Assembly (NCBI RefSeq): GCF_001509555.1
Contig: NZ_LMAS01000004.1
Coordinates: forward strand, 62,001-126,000
From: Bacillus sp. FJAT-29937
GTDB lineage: Bacteria > Bacillota > Bacilli > Bacillales > Cytobacillaceae
Direction: 5' to 3'
DNA length: 64,000 nucleotides
In this document: positions 48,062-55,673 of the stretch, piece after piece
Layout of the letters: each line of letters starts with the position of its first letter
Position numbering within the stretch: position 1 is the first letter of the stretch
Notes under the pieces: model-generated
Seen by the model: only the letters and a program-made list of their open reading frames with translations
Told to the model about the DNA's origin: nothing
Database searches by the model: none
Position numbers and translations under genes: made by a program

Positions 48062-48110
48062 TTGCAATTGATTGCAAGGATATTGATCTAAATATGGATT
48101 GCAATTGTAG
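48062..48110. repeat. Three ATTGCAA(T) motifs in the radical SAM leader
   Basis: ATTGCAA occurs near 48061, 48071 and 48099, making a partly palindromic segment in the predicted 5' leader, just downstream of the start. It might be an operator or a small RNA structure. No family recognised. Confidence 0.4.
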
Positions 48111-48151
48111 TATAAGGGAAAATGCAATATATAAAAGTGAGATATCTCACA
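48109..48151 (-). promoter_or_regulatory. Fnr-dependent promoter of the radical SAM-moaA unit
   Basis: Minus-strand TGTGAGATATCTCACT (48136-48151) is a perfect TGTGA-N6-TCACT box. TATACT at 48109-48114 is the -10 and the predicted start is near 48102. The centre of the box lies at -41.5. Confidence 0.85.
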
Positions 48152-48180
48152 TTGAGATGGCCATTCTTAAGAGGAAATAG

Positions 48181-48280
48181 TTATCGTGCATATATCTTGA
48201 TTATCGTGCATAAAACCCGGGTATCGTGCAAATATCCTGGTTATCGCGCATATATCCTGTTTATCGTGCAAATGTTCGTT
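48181..48280. repeat. Five in-phase 20-bp direct repeats (TTATCGTGCA core)
   Basis: Units begin at 48181, 48201, 48221, 48241 and 48261, with consensus TTATCGTGCATATATCCTGG. The TATCGTGCA core is kept in four units; the fourth has CGCGCA. The exact 20-bp phase puts every core on the same helix face. They lie 79-178 bp upstream of the predicted radical SAM transcription start. Confidence 0.85.
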
Positions 48281-48290
48281 TTTCTCTATA

Positions 48291-48323
48291 AATAAAAACA
48301 GCAAGAGCATAAGCCCCTGCTGT
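48291..48323 (-). terminator. Terminator of yitW-dsrE pair
   Basis: Minus-strand AAAACAGCA / TGCTGTTTTTA stem with an inner GGGC..GCTC region, directly after the DsrE-like stop. Confidence 0.8.
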
Positions 48324-48324
48324 T

Positions 48325-48663
48325 TTATGATATTGTAATGACTTCGTATTTGGATGCTAGGTCAAGAAAGGCTGGCATCCCGCTAATTTTACCGGCAATT
48401 AATTTATTTTCTACTTCGTAATAGTCTACACAGGTTTTGCAGGCAATTACTTCTACTCCCTTTTCCTCGAGCTCTTTAATATGAACTGAGGCAAAGGATT
48501 GTTCAGTTAACGCAAATACCCCGCTATTCATGCAAAAAATCGCTGCTGGTAATTCCTCTCTTTGCTTCAACAATGTAAAAAAGGTTTCGAGGACACCTTC
48601 ACCAAGCTCCTTATCTCCTTTGCCAAGCTGATCAGAGCTAACTAGAATGACTTTATTCTTCAT
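48325..48663 (-). CDS. DsrE/YedF C-terminal-like sulfur-carrier protein
   Basis: A 112-residue protein resembling the C-terminal DsrE domain of YedF-type proteins (ILVSSDQLGKGDKELGEGVL; FCMNSGVFALTEQ; IACKTCVDYYEVENKL). The cysteine pair in CKTC is at about residues 75-78. The N-terminal TusA-like domain of full YedF is missing. It starts three bases after yitW, so the two are co-transcribed. The pairing with an Fe-S-assembly-type DUF59 protein suggests sulfur handling, but the role is not known. Confidence 0.7.
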   Translation of the reverse strand: MKNKVILVSSDQLGKGDKELGEGVLETFFTLLKQREELPAAIFCMNSGVFALTEQSFASVHIKELEEKGVEVIACKTCVDYYEVENKLIAGKISGMPAFLDLASKYEVITIS

Positions 48664-48666
48664 CCT

Positions 48667-48975
48667 TTAACGAACTCCTAAAGCAATCTTAGCGTAGCGC
48701 GACATTCTATCCCTTGACCATGGCGGATTCCAAACAATATTTACTTCCGTCTCTTTCACTTCAGGAATATCTGCTAGAGCACTCTTTACGTTTTCTACAA
48801 TTGTTCCAGCAAGGGGACAGCCCATGGACGTTAAAGTCATATCAATAGTCGTCTTTCCCTCTTCATCCATCTTAACATCATATACTAATCCAAGATTAAC
48901 GATATCTACACCGAGTTCAGGGTCAACTACTAGCTCTAGAGCACCCATAATACTATCTTTTACATCTTGATCCAT
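48667..48975 (-). CDS. yitW: YitW, MIP18/DUF59 iron-sulfur assembly factor
   Basis: Protein of 102 residues of the DUF59 (MIP18/SufT-like) family, related to Fe-S maturation proteins. DPELGVDIVNLGLVYDV and the conserved cysteine in TSMGCPLAG are visible. Its place beside yitV and yitU matches the B. subtilis yit cluster. It is first in a two-gene unit with the DsrE-like gene. Confidence 0.85.
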   Translation of the reverse strand: MDQDVKDSIMGALELVVDPELGVDIVNLGLVYDVKMDEEGKTTIDMTLTSMGCPLAGTIVENVKSALADIPEVKETEVNIVWNPPWSRDRMSRYAKIALGVR

Positions 48976-49072
48976 CTGCTATAACACTCCTTCTTCTATG
49001 GTTCTAATTATATCTTATCAAAAATATTCTTGAATATGAATGACGGGCATCACATCGGACAGTAAATTTACT

Positions 49073-49840
49073 TTATAAATACGTTTCAAACCATTTTACT
49101 GTTTCCATAACCCCTGTTGTACTCACTTTATGTCCAGCTTTCTCATCACTAATAAATGATAGACTTTCTGGCTGATTATCGTATAAAGGCTTAATCATTT
49201 CATAAAAATGAAAGGCAGGTGTATATGGAACGACGGAATCCTGTTTGCCATGCCAGAAAAGCAATGGTCTATTTCCAAGTTTATCAGTTTGCTTACTTAA
49301 ATCAAGTTCTCTAATTTTGTTCATTAATTGAGCCATCTCGTCTTTTGTGAGTGGAATATCAACTCCATGACGCTGAAGTTCATCTATTTGGTGCAAAGCA
49401 AACTTCTCATAGTAAGGCATTCCCATTAAGCTTGCCGCTACTTTTATCCATGGATACTGTGTAAGGGCACCTAATGTAACGATTCCCCCCATCGACGTCC
49501 CAACAACACCTACTCTTTCAGGGTCTATCAATTGCTCATCTTCAAAAGATCTTTTTACGATATCCAGTTCTTCAATTGTTCGAATGATGATCTCCCAGAA
49601 ATGTAAATTTAGTTCGTTTCCCGACAGTCCATTACTCCTTTCACCATGGTAGAGCGCTTCAGGAAGAATCACGCGAAACCCTTTTTCTGCTAGTAAATAA
49701 GCATAGTGCAAATTAAATTCCTTCCTGCTTGTGAATCCGTGAATAAAGATGATAGATGGAAGTTTTTCTTCCCATTTATTAGAATCCGCAATATGCAGAA
49801 AGGGGATTTCGTTAATTTTGGAATTTTTTACAGTAATCAT
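49073..49840 (-). CDS. yitV: YitV-type alpha/beta hydrolase (putative esterase)
   Basis: A 255-residue alpha/beta hydrolase. The nucleophile Ser is in VGTSMGGIV, the oxyanion region is in IFIHGFTSRKEF, and the acid/His ends are near WHGKQDSVVP and EKAGHKVS. There is no signal peptide. Length equals B. subtilis YitV, and it neighbours yitU and yitW as there. The substrate is unknown. Confidence 0.82.
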   Translation of the reverse strand: MITVKNSKINEIPFLHIADSNKWEEKLPSIIFIHGFTSRKEFNLHYAYLLAEKGFRVILPEALYHGERSNGLSGNELNLHFWEIIIRTIEELDIVKRSFEDEQLIDPERVGVVGTSMGGIVTLGALTQYPWIKVAASLMGMPYYEKFALHQIDELQRHGVDIPLTKDEMAQLMNKIRELDLSKQTDKLGNRPLLFWHGKQDSVVPYTPAFHFYEMIKPLYDNQPESLSFISDEKAGHKVSTTGVMETVKWFETYL

Positions 49841-49984
49841 TGTAAAGCCTCCTAATGTTAAGCCAATCTATATATTATGTTAAGATTAAAATTAATCGTT
49901 ATATTATTTCAAAACAAACGAATAATTTGTTAACATAGTGGTTATAGTTAATTATTTGGTTTTGAACTATGTATGATGGGTACG

Positions 49985-50035
49985 AAAGAAGGAATATTTC
50001 TCATTTAGTGTACCATGAGGACTTTCTTTTTTCTA
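49985..50035 (+). other. Possible hairpin/attenuator in the yitU leader
   Basis: CTCAT and ATGAG can pair around TTAGTGTACC, inside an outer GAAAGAAG ... CTTTCTTTTTT arm, followed by T. The structure lies about 50 bases before yitU and would make an intrinsic terminator upstream of the gene. No riboswitch class is recognised. Confidence 0.35.
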
Positions 50036-50085
50036 AAGCTTAACACTTGAAATAGAAAAAATTGTATAAAGAAGGGGTTGTTATT

Positions 50086-50901
50086 ATGGCAGAAAAGCAT
50101 TTGATCGCGCTAGATTTAGATGGGACGTTGCTAAAGGATGATAAAACAATATCATTAAAGACAAAAAAAGTGATTAAAAAAGCCCGTGAAGAAGGGCATA
50201 TTGTCATGATTGCAACTGGAAGACCTTTTCGTTCAAGTGAAATATATTATAAAGAAATGAATCTTGATACGCCAATTGTCAATTTCAACGGAGCTTTTGT
50301 GCACCATCCAAAGGATAAAAAGTGGGGAGTTTATCATTCCCCGCTAGAAGTAAATATTGCCAAAGAAATTGTTGAGGCGTGCAGCTCCTTTCATTTTCAT
50401 AACATTATTGCAGAGGTCATTGATGATGTGTACTTCCATTATCAGGATAAAAAGCTTATTGAAATATTTGGCTTCGGAGAGCCGAATGTGACGACTGGTG
50501 ACCTGCGCAATTTTCTGAATGCCTCTCCTACAAGTATGTTAATTCATACCGATCAGGAGCATGTACAAACGATTCGTGATCATTTATCGAGTCTTCACGC
50601 GGAAGTTATTGACCATAGAAGTTGGGCGGCCCCATTTCATGTTATTGAAATCGTAAAGGCCGGATTAAATAAAGCTGTCGGGCTAAAAAGAGCGGCTGAT
50701 TACTTCCAGATTCCTGCCGACAGAATAATCGCTTTCGGCGATGAGGACAATGATCTGGAAATGCTTGAATTTGCAGGATATGGAATTGCAATGGGGAATG
50801 GAATAAACGAGGTTAAATCAGTGGCGAAAGAAGTTACCTTAACAAATGAAGAAGACGGTGTTGCCGTTTATTTAAATGAATTATTAAATTTGAAGCTGTA
50901 A
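50086..50901 (+). CDS. yitU: YitU, HAD-superfamily (Cof type) sugar phosphatase
   Basis: Cof-type HAD phosphatase of 271 residues. I use ATG 50086 (MAEKHLIALDLDGTLLKDD), behind GAAGGGG. Motif I is DLDGT, motif II ATGRP, and the late GDEDNDLEM carries the Mg-binding Asp pair. Position next to yitV, on the opposite strand, follows B. subtilis. These enzymes dephosphorylate sugar phosphates or cofactor precursors; the substrate is not fixed by sequence. Confidence 0.88.
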   Translation: MAEKHLIALDLDGTLLKDDKTISLKTKKVIKKAREEGHIVMIATGRPFRSSEIYYKEMNLDTPIVNFNGAFVHHPKDKKWGVYHSPLEVNIAKEIVEACSSFHFHNIIAEVIDDVYFHYQDKKLIEIFGFGEPNVTTGDLRNFLNASPTSMLIHTDQEHVQTIRDHLSSLHAEVIDHRSWAAPFHVIEIVKAGLNKAVGLKRAADYFQIPADRIIAFGDEDNDLEMLEFAGYGIAMGNGINEVKSVAKEVTLTNEEDGVAVYLNELLNLKL

Positions 50902-51023
50902 TGATGCCTCATATTAGAAAAAGACCAAGATTTTTCCCTTTTTAAAAGATTCGATTAGAGCATACTAATCAACGAGGCAGCAAATTAGCTGTTTCAACAA
51001 TTTCTTTTTTGGAGGGGATTCGA

Positions 51024-51176
51024 TTGGGAAAACGTAATAAATCGAAACGCTTTGTTCAGCAGGGTGTAGATTCCGTTACTAAGCATGCAGAACGTATCCC
51101 TTATCACTCAACATATGCAGAGGCTGAAGCCGAAAAAATGGCAAATGTGAAAGAATCCTCTTTAGGGGGAATTTAA
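51024..51176 (+). CDS. Small conserved basic protein (50 residues)
   Basis: A frame from TTG 51024, behind GGAGGGG, to TAA 51176 encodes MGKRNKSKRFVQQGVDSVTK... and ends KESSLGGI. It is basic at the start and polar. It ends one base before the ATG of the next small gene, so the two are probably translated together. I do not recognise the family with certainty. Confidence 0.7.
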   Translation: MGKRNKSKRFVQQGVDSVTKHAERIPYHSTYAEAEAEKMANVKESSLGGI

Positions 51177-51177
51177 C

Positions 51178-51378
51178 ATGGGGAATAGACTATTTCAAGA
51201 AGCGCAACAGGCTGTAAACACGGCAATAGCGGCATTCCCCTCTGAACAGGCAAGCGCAGTTGCAGTAGCCAAAAACGCTTTAAGTTCTGCTTATGCAAAC
51301 TCAACAAGAGCAGAGCAGGAACAGTTAGCTGGCATGCAGCAAGCGTTAGACGAAATTCCTTCAAATCCTCAATCATAA
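51178..51378 (+). CDS. DUF3813-like small protein
   Basis: A 66-residue Ala/Gln-rich, helical protein (MGNRLFQEAQQAVNTAIAAF) that resembles the DUF3813 family of Bacillus. It forms a two-gene unit with the upstream 50-residue gene (a one-base gap). A terminator hairpin follows. Function unknown. Confidence 0.65.
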   Translation: MGNRLFQEAQQAVNTAIAAFPSEQASAVAVAKNALSSAYANSTRAEQEQLAGMQQALDEIPSNPQS

Positions 51379-51384
51379 CAAGAA

Positions 51385-51420
51385 ACAACAAGCTGACATT
51401 CTAATTGTCAGCTTGTTGAA
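51385..51420. terminator. Bidirectional terminator after the DUF3813-like gene
   Basis: CAACAAGCTGACA / TGTCAGCTTGTTG stem, a strong inverted repeat at convergent gene ends (it overlaps the stop region of the Gmad2-like gene). Confidence 0.8.
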
Positions 51421-51832
51421 CTTTCTCTAGGATTACTGGAAGTGCATTTATCAATTTTCCTTCATTATTTCGCTCATACAAATAAAGAACGATAGTCCCA
51501 CTCTCAGGGAATTTCTCTTCGGGAATATTTATGTCTAATTTAATTGTTGACCATGAAGGAAATTTCCCCTTTGCTGCCAGCTTCTTTTCGGAAATAAATT
51601 CAATATGTCCGTCCTCAACGAGATAGAATAACTCTCCGCTGCTTGACCGCGCTTCTCCTGTAACTGTGTAAGTGCCTTTCCCGCCGCTTACTTCTATTTT
51701 TCGAAATGCATTGTTTTCCATGGCTGCCTCCTCCAGTTGTTTATAGCCGATGAAAGAATGGGTCATCATTTCTCCAGCATATGTCGAAAAGGAGCCAATC
51801 ATGAATAAATAGGCAATAATTGTCTGAAGCAT
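51401..51832 (-). CDS. Gmad2-like exported or membrane-anchored protein
   Basis: A 143-residue protein with a short N-terminal hydrophobic segment (MLQTIIAYLFMIGSFSTYAG) that could be a signal or anchor. The rest (YTVTGEARSSSGELFYLVEDGHI... SGTIVLYLYERNNEGKLINA) has the pattern of the Gmad2 immunoglobulin-like domain of spore germination and sporulation proteins. It occupies the place of B. subtilis ipi, but its sequence is not that of the BsuPI inhibitor. Confidence 0.6.
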   Translation of the reverse strand: MLQTIIAYLFMIGSFSTYAGEMMTHSFIGYKQLEEAAMENNAFRKIEVSGGKGTYTVTGEARSSSGELFYLVEDGHIEFISEKKLAAKGKFPSWSTIKLDINIPEEKFPESGTIVLYLYERNNEGKLINALPVILEKVQQADN

Positions 51833-51852
51833 TTTATCCCTCCAAAGGTAAA

Positions 51853-52683
51853 TTAATCCTTGCGGAAGAAGCCTAATACGCCAATAGTTTGCACAATATT
51901 AGTAAAAGCATTTGAATCTATCTCTTTTATTATTCTTTCTAAATAAAATAATTCATAACGAGTAATCACTATAATGAGCATTTCCTTTTCTTCATTTGTA
52001 AATGAACCTTTAGCTGGTACAATCGTGATTCCCCTAAGTAGTTGTTCATGAATGACTTTCTTCATTTCTTCTGATTTCTTCGTAATGATCATAACTGTTA
52101 GTTTCTCATGTCTTGTATGAATCGCGTCAATTACCCTTGTTGACACGTAAAGCGTTACAATCGTATACAATGCCTTTTCCCAGCCGTAAAGGGCGCCTGC
52201 TGTTATAATGATAATCGCATTTAATAGAAAGAAATACGTGCCAATTGGTTTATCATTCATTCGTGAAAGGACCATTGCAATAATGTCCATTCCCCCTGTT
52301 GAAGCCCCCCACTTTAGAGTTATTCCTACTCCAACAGCTCCAATTACTCCGCCAAAAACAGCATTTAATAAAATATCATCCGTATATTTCCATACAGGAA
52401 TCACTTCTAAAAAGATCGACATGGCCAAAACACTAATAAAACTATATAGCGTAAATGACCGCCCTACCTTCTTCCAACCTAGAAGAGCAACCGGGACATT
52501 TAAAATAAAGAGGAAAATTCCAGTAGAAATTCGCCCTCCAAAAACGCTGGATAAGAGCTGTGCAGCACCAGCAAACCCGCTTGAATAAACATTTGCCGGA
52601 ATAAGAAAGAAGTTCATTGCGATTGCTGCAAGAAATGCACCAATCAAAACAACGATTAATTTCTTTGTTTTTAACCAAAACAT
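51853..52683 (-). CDS. yitT: YitT family membrane protein
   Basis: A 276-residue protein from ATG 52683 (MFWLKTKKLIVVLIGAFLAA), behind GGGTGATA; an in-frame GTG 9 bases upstream lies within the ribosome site. Five hydrophobic segments span the first ~170 residues (motif YSSGFAGAAQLLS; GGMDIIAMVLS). A cytoplasmic DUF2179-type domain (TIVPAKGSFTNEEKEMLIIV) follows. Located beside yitS as in B. subtilis. The transported substrate is unknown. Confidence 0.85.
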   Translation of the reverse strand: MFWLKTKKLIVVLIGAFLAAIAMNFFLIPANVYSSGFAGAAQLLSSVFGGRISTGIFLFILNVPVALLGWKKVGRSFTLYSFISVLAMSIFLEVIPVWKYTDDILLNAVFGGVIGAVGVGITLKWGASTGGMDIIAMVLSRMNDKPIGTYFFLLNAIIIITAGALYGWEKALYTIVTLYVSTRVIDAIHTRHEKLTVMIITKKSEEMKKVIHEQLLRGITIVPAKGSFTNEEKEMLIIVITRYELFYLERIIKEIDSNAFTNIVQTIGVLGFFRKD

Positions 52684-52797
52684 AAGTATCACCCATCTAA
52701 ATTATTAGTTATTACCCAAAAATGGTATTTTTATTGTCTTTTTATCCTAATTTCTATAAACTTATGAATAAACAGTATGGAAAGCAGGTGAATATGT

Positions 52798-53655
52798 ATG
52801 TCAGTAAAAATTTTGACAGACAGTGCCAGTGACTTACCTTTAAATTTTTTTGAAGAAAATAATGTAACACTTTTTCCATTAAAAGTTCATTTAAACGATC
52901 ATGAATATGAAGATTTAGTTACGATAGACCCTAAGACAGTTTATGAAGCCATCCGTGAAGGAAAAGTGCCAAAAACGTCACAAGCTTCTCCTCTGGCCTT
53001 TGAAGAAGCATTTACAAACATGGCAAAAAATAATGAAGATGGCATTTATATTGCTTTTTCATCCGAATTATCAGGTACATACCAAACCGCAGTAATGATG
53101 CTTGAACAAGTAAAGGAAACATACCCAGACTTCAAACTAACTATAGTCGATACAAAAGGTGCTTCACTTGGATTTGGCTTAATCGTTCAAGAAGCTGTTA
53201 AATTAGCGAAGGATAATGCATCCAAAGAAACTATTTTAGAAGACATTACATACCGCTGTAAGCATATGGAGTCTTTATTTACGGTCCATGATCTCGATTA
53301 TCTGGCAAAAGGGGGCCGTGTTTCAAAGGCTTCAGCTTTTTTGGGCGGTTTGCTTAATATTAAGCCGTTACTAAATGTTGAAGATGGCAAGCTCGTACCG
53401 ATTGAAAAACATAGAGGAAAAAAGAAACTCCTTCGCCGCATCATTGAAGTAATGAAAGAAAGAGGCGAACACTTTGAACGTCAAGTCATTGGTATTAGTC
53501 ATGCTGACGATGAAGAAACTGCTTTAGAAATGAAAGATCTAATCGTTCAAGAGTTAAATGTTAAAGATGTCTTCATTTCCTCTATTGGGGCTGCCATTGG
53601 TTCCCATACAGGATCCGGGACAATCGCTATATTCTTTTTAAATAAAGTCAAATAA
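52798..53655 (+). CDS. yitS: DegV family fatty-acid-binding protein YitS
   Basis: A 285-residue DegV-family protein (KILTDSASDLPLNFFEENNV; SSELSGTYQTA; YLAKGGRVSKASAFLGGLLNIKP). The family binds long-chain fatty acids and serves the fatty acid kinase FakA as substrate carrier (FakB). The position divergent from yitT agrees with B. subtilis yitS. The ATG follows a GGTGAA-type site. Confidence 0.88.
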   Translation: MSVKILTDSASDLPLNFFEENNVTLFPLKVHLNDHEYEDLVTIDPKTVYEAIREGKVPKTSQASPLAFEEAFTNMAKNNEDGIYIAFSSELSGTYQTAVMMLEQVKETYPDFKLTIVDTKGASLGFGLIVQEAVKLAKDNASKETILEDITYRCKHMESLFTVHDLDYLAKGGRVSKASAFLGGLLNIKPLLNVEDGKLVPIEKHRGKKKLLRRIIEVMKERGEHFERQVIGISHADDEETALEMKDLIVQELNVKDVFISSIGAAIGSHTGSGTIAIFFLNKVK

Positions 53656-53779
53656 CACTTACCTTTCTTACGAATACTCCTTTTCATTTTTACAGACAAT
53701 ATTATAAGGCTAGCCTTCTATTGAGAGGCTGTCTAATCATATTGGATATGTGAATATATGGAAAGGAGTAATCCTATTA

Positions 53780-53911
53780 TGCCCCGTACTTCTGATAATG
53801 ATAAAAAAGCGAAGGATAATAATGCTCTCAGGCATGAAAAAAATATGATGCGTGAGAAAAACCGTAAGGCAGGGAAAAACCAGTACTCTAAAACAACTGA
53901 TCATCTATAAA
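53780..53911 (+). CDS. DUF3941-like small protein
   Basis: A 43-residue protein starting MPRTSDNDKKAKDNNALRHE and ending KNQYSKTTDHL, behind GGAAAGGAG. It is very polar and Lys/Asn-rich. It resembles the DUF3941 family of small Bacillus proteins. A perfect terminator follows at once. Confidence 0.75.
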
Positions 53912-53914
53912 ATA

Positions 53915-53942
53915 AAACGAGCAAGCAGCTGCTTGCTCGTTT
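53915..53942. terminator. Perfect palindromic terminator after the DUF3941-like gene
   Basis: AAACGAGCAAGCAGCTGCTTGCTCGTTT with T- and A-rich flanks, serving convergent genes. Confidence 0.85.
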
Positions 53943-54804
53943 ATTTCTTCATATATGTCCAGCCTTCTTCTTGATAGATTTTTCCTTCCTTCATCAGCCG
54001 TCCTAATGCACGTTTGAATGATGCTTTACTAAGCTGAAAACGGTCTTGTATATCCTCTGGAGAGCTTTTATCACTATATGGCATAGCCCCATTGCGCAAT
54101 TGTAAATAAGAGAGGATAATTTCAGAATCCTCATCAAGTGCCTCTTGTTTTCTCGGCGCTAAAGAAACATTGATCGTTCCGTCTTCTTTTACATCAATGA
54201 TTCTGCCTTCAATCTTTTCACCGAGACGCGGTTCTGTTTTCCGCTGAGACTCATGGATAAAACCTTTAAATCCTTCGGCCGTATATACCCAGCTCCCAAC
54301 CTTTGCCGTTCGGTATATATGACCATGAATATTTTTATTAAAATCTTGCCTTGTAGCCTTTACAGACATTTCCTCAATGATTGGGTCTGTGGCAACTTTT
54401 ACATAGATGCGATTATTGCGGTTCACTCTTAACGTTATATAAAGCAGATCGTCAACTTTTGGCCAGACTGACCGATGGACAGGAAGATCTTCTTTTCCAA
54501 GCAGCATATCTTTATTTATTCCGATATTGATGAAAACACCAATATCCTCCTCTACATCACTTACTACAGCCCAGCCATATGTTTCTGTAGTAATCTCAGG
54601 GATCGTTGTTGTAGCTGCTGTTCTTCCCCTTGAATCCGTGTAAAGAAATACTTCAATTTCTTGGCCTTCTTCCAGCTGCATATCCGTATCGTTTTTGTGT
54701 AAAAGCACATCCTCTTCGCCATCTGATAAAAAGTAGCCAAATTCAGCTGGCCTTTCTACTGTAAGCTTTACTGTACGGCCAATATAATCTTTAATAGGCA
54801 TCAT
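53941..54804 (-). CDS. cvfB: CvfB-type S1 RNA-binding protein (YitL)
   Basis: A 287-residue protein with three S1-like beta-barrel regions (IGRTVKLTVERP; DIGVFINIGINKDMLL; GSWVYTAEGFKGFIHESQRK) and a C-terminal winged-helix (FQLSKASFKRALGRLMKEGK). This is the CvfB/YitL family, linked in staphylococci to virulence gene expression via RNA binding. Length and place beside yajQ agree with B. subtilis yitL-yitK. Confidence 0.85.
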   Translation of the reverse strand: MMPIKDYIGRTVKLTVERPAEFGYFLSDGEEDVLLHKNDTDMQLEEGQEIEVFLYTDSRGRTAATTTIPEITTETYGWAVVSDVEEDIGVFINIGINKDMLLGKEDLPVHRSVWPKVDDLLYITLRVNRNNRIYVKVATDPIIEEMSVKATRQDFNKNIHGHIYRTAKVGSWVYTAEGFKGFIHESQRKTEPRLGEKIEGRIIDVKEDGTINVSLAPRKQEALDEDSEIILSYLQLRNGAMPYSDKSSPEDIQDRFQLSKASFKRALGRLMKEGKIYQEEGWTYMKK

Positions 54805-54980
54805 TCATTCATCCTTACTAATTTTTATTAATTCCCTCTATACGAAATAAGACAATATCTCCTAAAGTTGTTTGGACTGCTATATTTTACTATAATTATA
54901 AGTAAAGTAAAACTTCTTTTCAAAAGGACATCATGATTATGATCGCTTTTGGAAAAGAAACGAAGGTTAAGGAGGCAACT

Positions 54981-55472
54981 ATGTCTAAAGAGAGTTCATT
55001 TGATATTGTATCCAAGGTTGACTTTTCTGAAGTGACCAATGCTATTAGTATTGCCATGAAAGAGATTCAAACCCGCTATGACTTTAAAGGCAGCAAAAGC
55101 CATGTTTCTCTTGATAAAGAGGAGCTTGTGCTAGTTTCAGACGATGAGTACAAGCTGGGTCAGCTTAAAGATGTGCTATTAAGCAAAATGATTAGAAGAG
55201 GCATTCCAATAAAAAATTTAGATTATGGAAAAATTGAAGGGGCCTCAGGTGGAACTGTGCGGCAAAGAGCGAAGATTGCCCAAGGGATCGATAAGGAAAA
55301 TGCGAAGAAAATTAATACACTCATTAAAAACAGCGGTTTAAAGGTAAAGAGCCAAATACAAGATGATCAAATTCGTGTGACAGGAAAAAACCGCGACGAT
55401 TTGCAGCAGATCATTGCTGCCATCAAAGAAGCGAGCCTAACCGTAGAAGTGCAGTTTGTCAACTATCGTTAA
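54981..55472 (+). CDS. yitK: YajQ family nucleotide-binding protein (YitK)
   Basis: Protein of 163 residues from ATG 54981 ([17 protein letters not shown]), five bases after AAGGAGG; this length equals B. subtilis YitK. The family binds nucleotides or RNA and, in some bacteria, c-di-GMP. Motifs [28 protein letters not shown] and [13 protein letters not shown] are typical. A terminator follows. Confidence 0.9.
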   Translation: MSKESSFDIVSKVDFSEVTNAISIAMKEIQTRYDFKGSKSHVSLDKEELVLVSDDEYKLGQLKDVLLSKMIRRGIPIKNLDYGKIEGASGGTVRQRAKIAQGIDKENAKKINTLIKNSGLKVKSQIQDDQIRVTGKNRDDLQQIIAAIKEASLTVEVQFVNYR

Positions 55473-55485
55473 TAAGAACTAAAGT

Positions 55486-55521
55486 AAAAGCCAAAGACCA
55501 ATTCCTTTGGCTTTTACTATT
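55486..55521 (+). terminator. Terminator of yajQ/yitK
   Basis: AGTAAAAGCCAAAG / CTTTGGCTTTTACT stem with an 8-base loop. Confidence 0.8.
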
Positions 55522-55533
55522 TATCGCAGATTA

Positions 55534-55672
55534 ACGGGCTGTAAGACCCCCACTTCAAGAAGTTGAGTAAAACAGAAGATTTTTAAGTGGGGATCAACAG
55601 CCCGTAAAGGCCCGATTGGTTCAACTAACAATCAGTGGGGAAAGGCGCCCCACTGATTGAAGTTTCACTTTA
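55534..55672. repeat. Double-hairpin structured element
   Basis: First hairpin: ACGGGCTGT...ACCCCCACTT (55534-55555) with AAGTGGGGATCAACAGCCCGT (55585-55605). Second: AATCAGTGGGG (55630-55640) with CCCCACTGATT (55648-55658). GAAGTTTCACTT follows. It is a GC-rich, non-coding stretch between yajQ and the amylase gene. It looks like a dispersed repeat or structured RNA remnant; no IS ORF is nearby. Confidence 0.6.
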
Positions 55673-55673
55673 T

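Noticed and set aside
48181..48280. CRISPR-like array
   Set aside because: Units are contiguous 20-bp repeats with no spacers and no cas genes, so this is a direct-repeat cluster.
51401..51832. Intracellular proteinase inhibitor (Ipi)
   Set aside because: The position fits, but the sequence shows a Gmad2-like pattern, not the BsuPI one.
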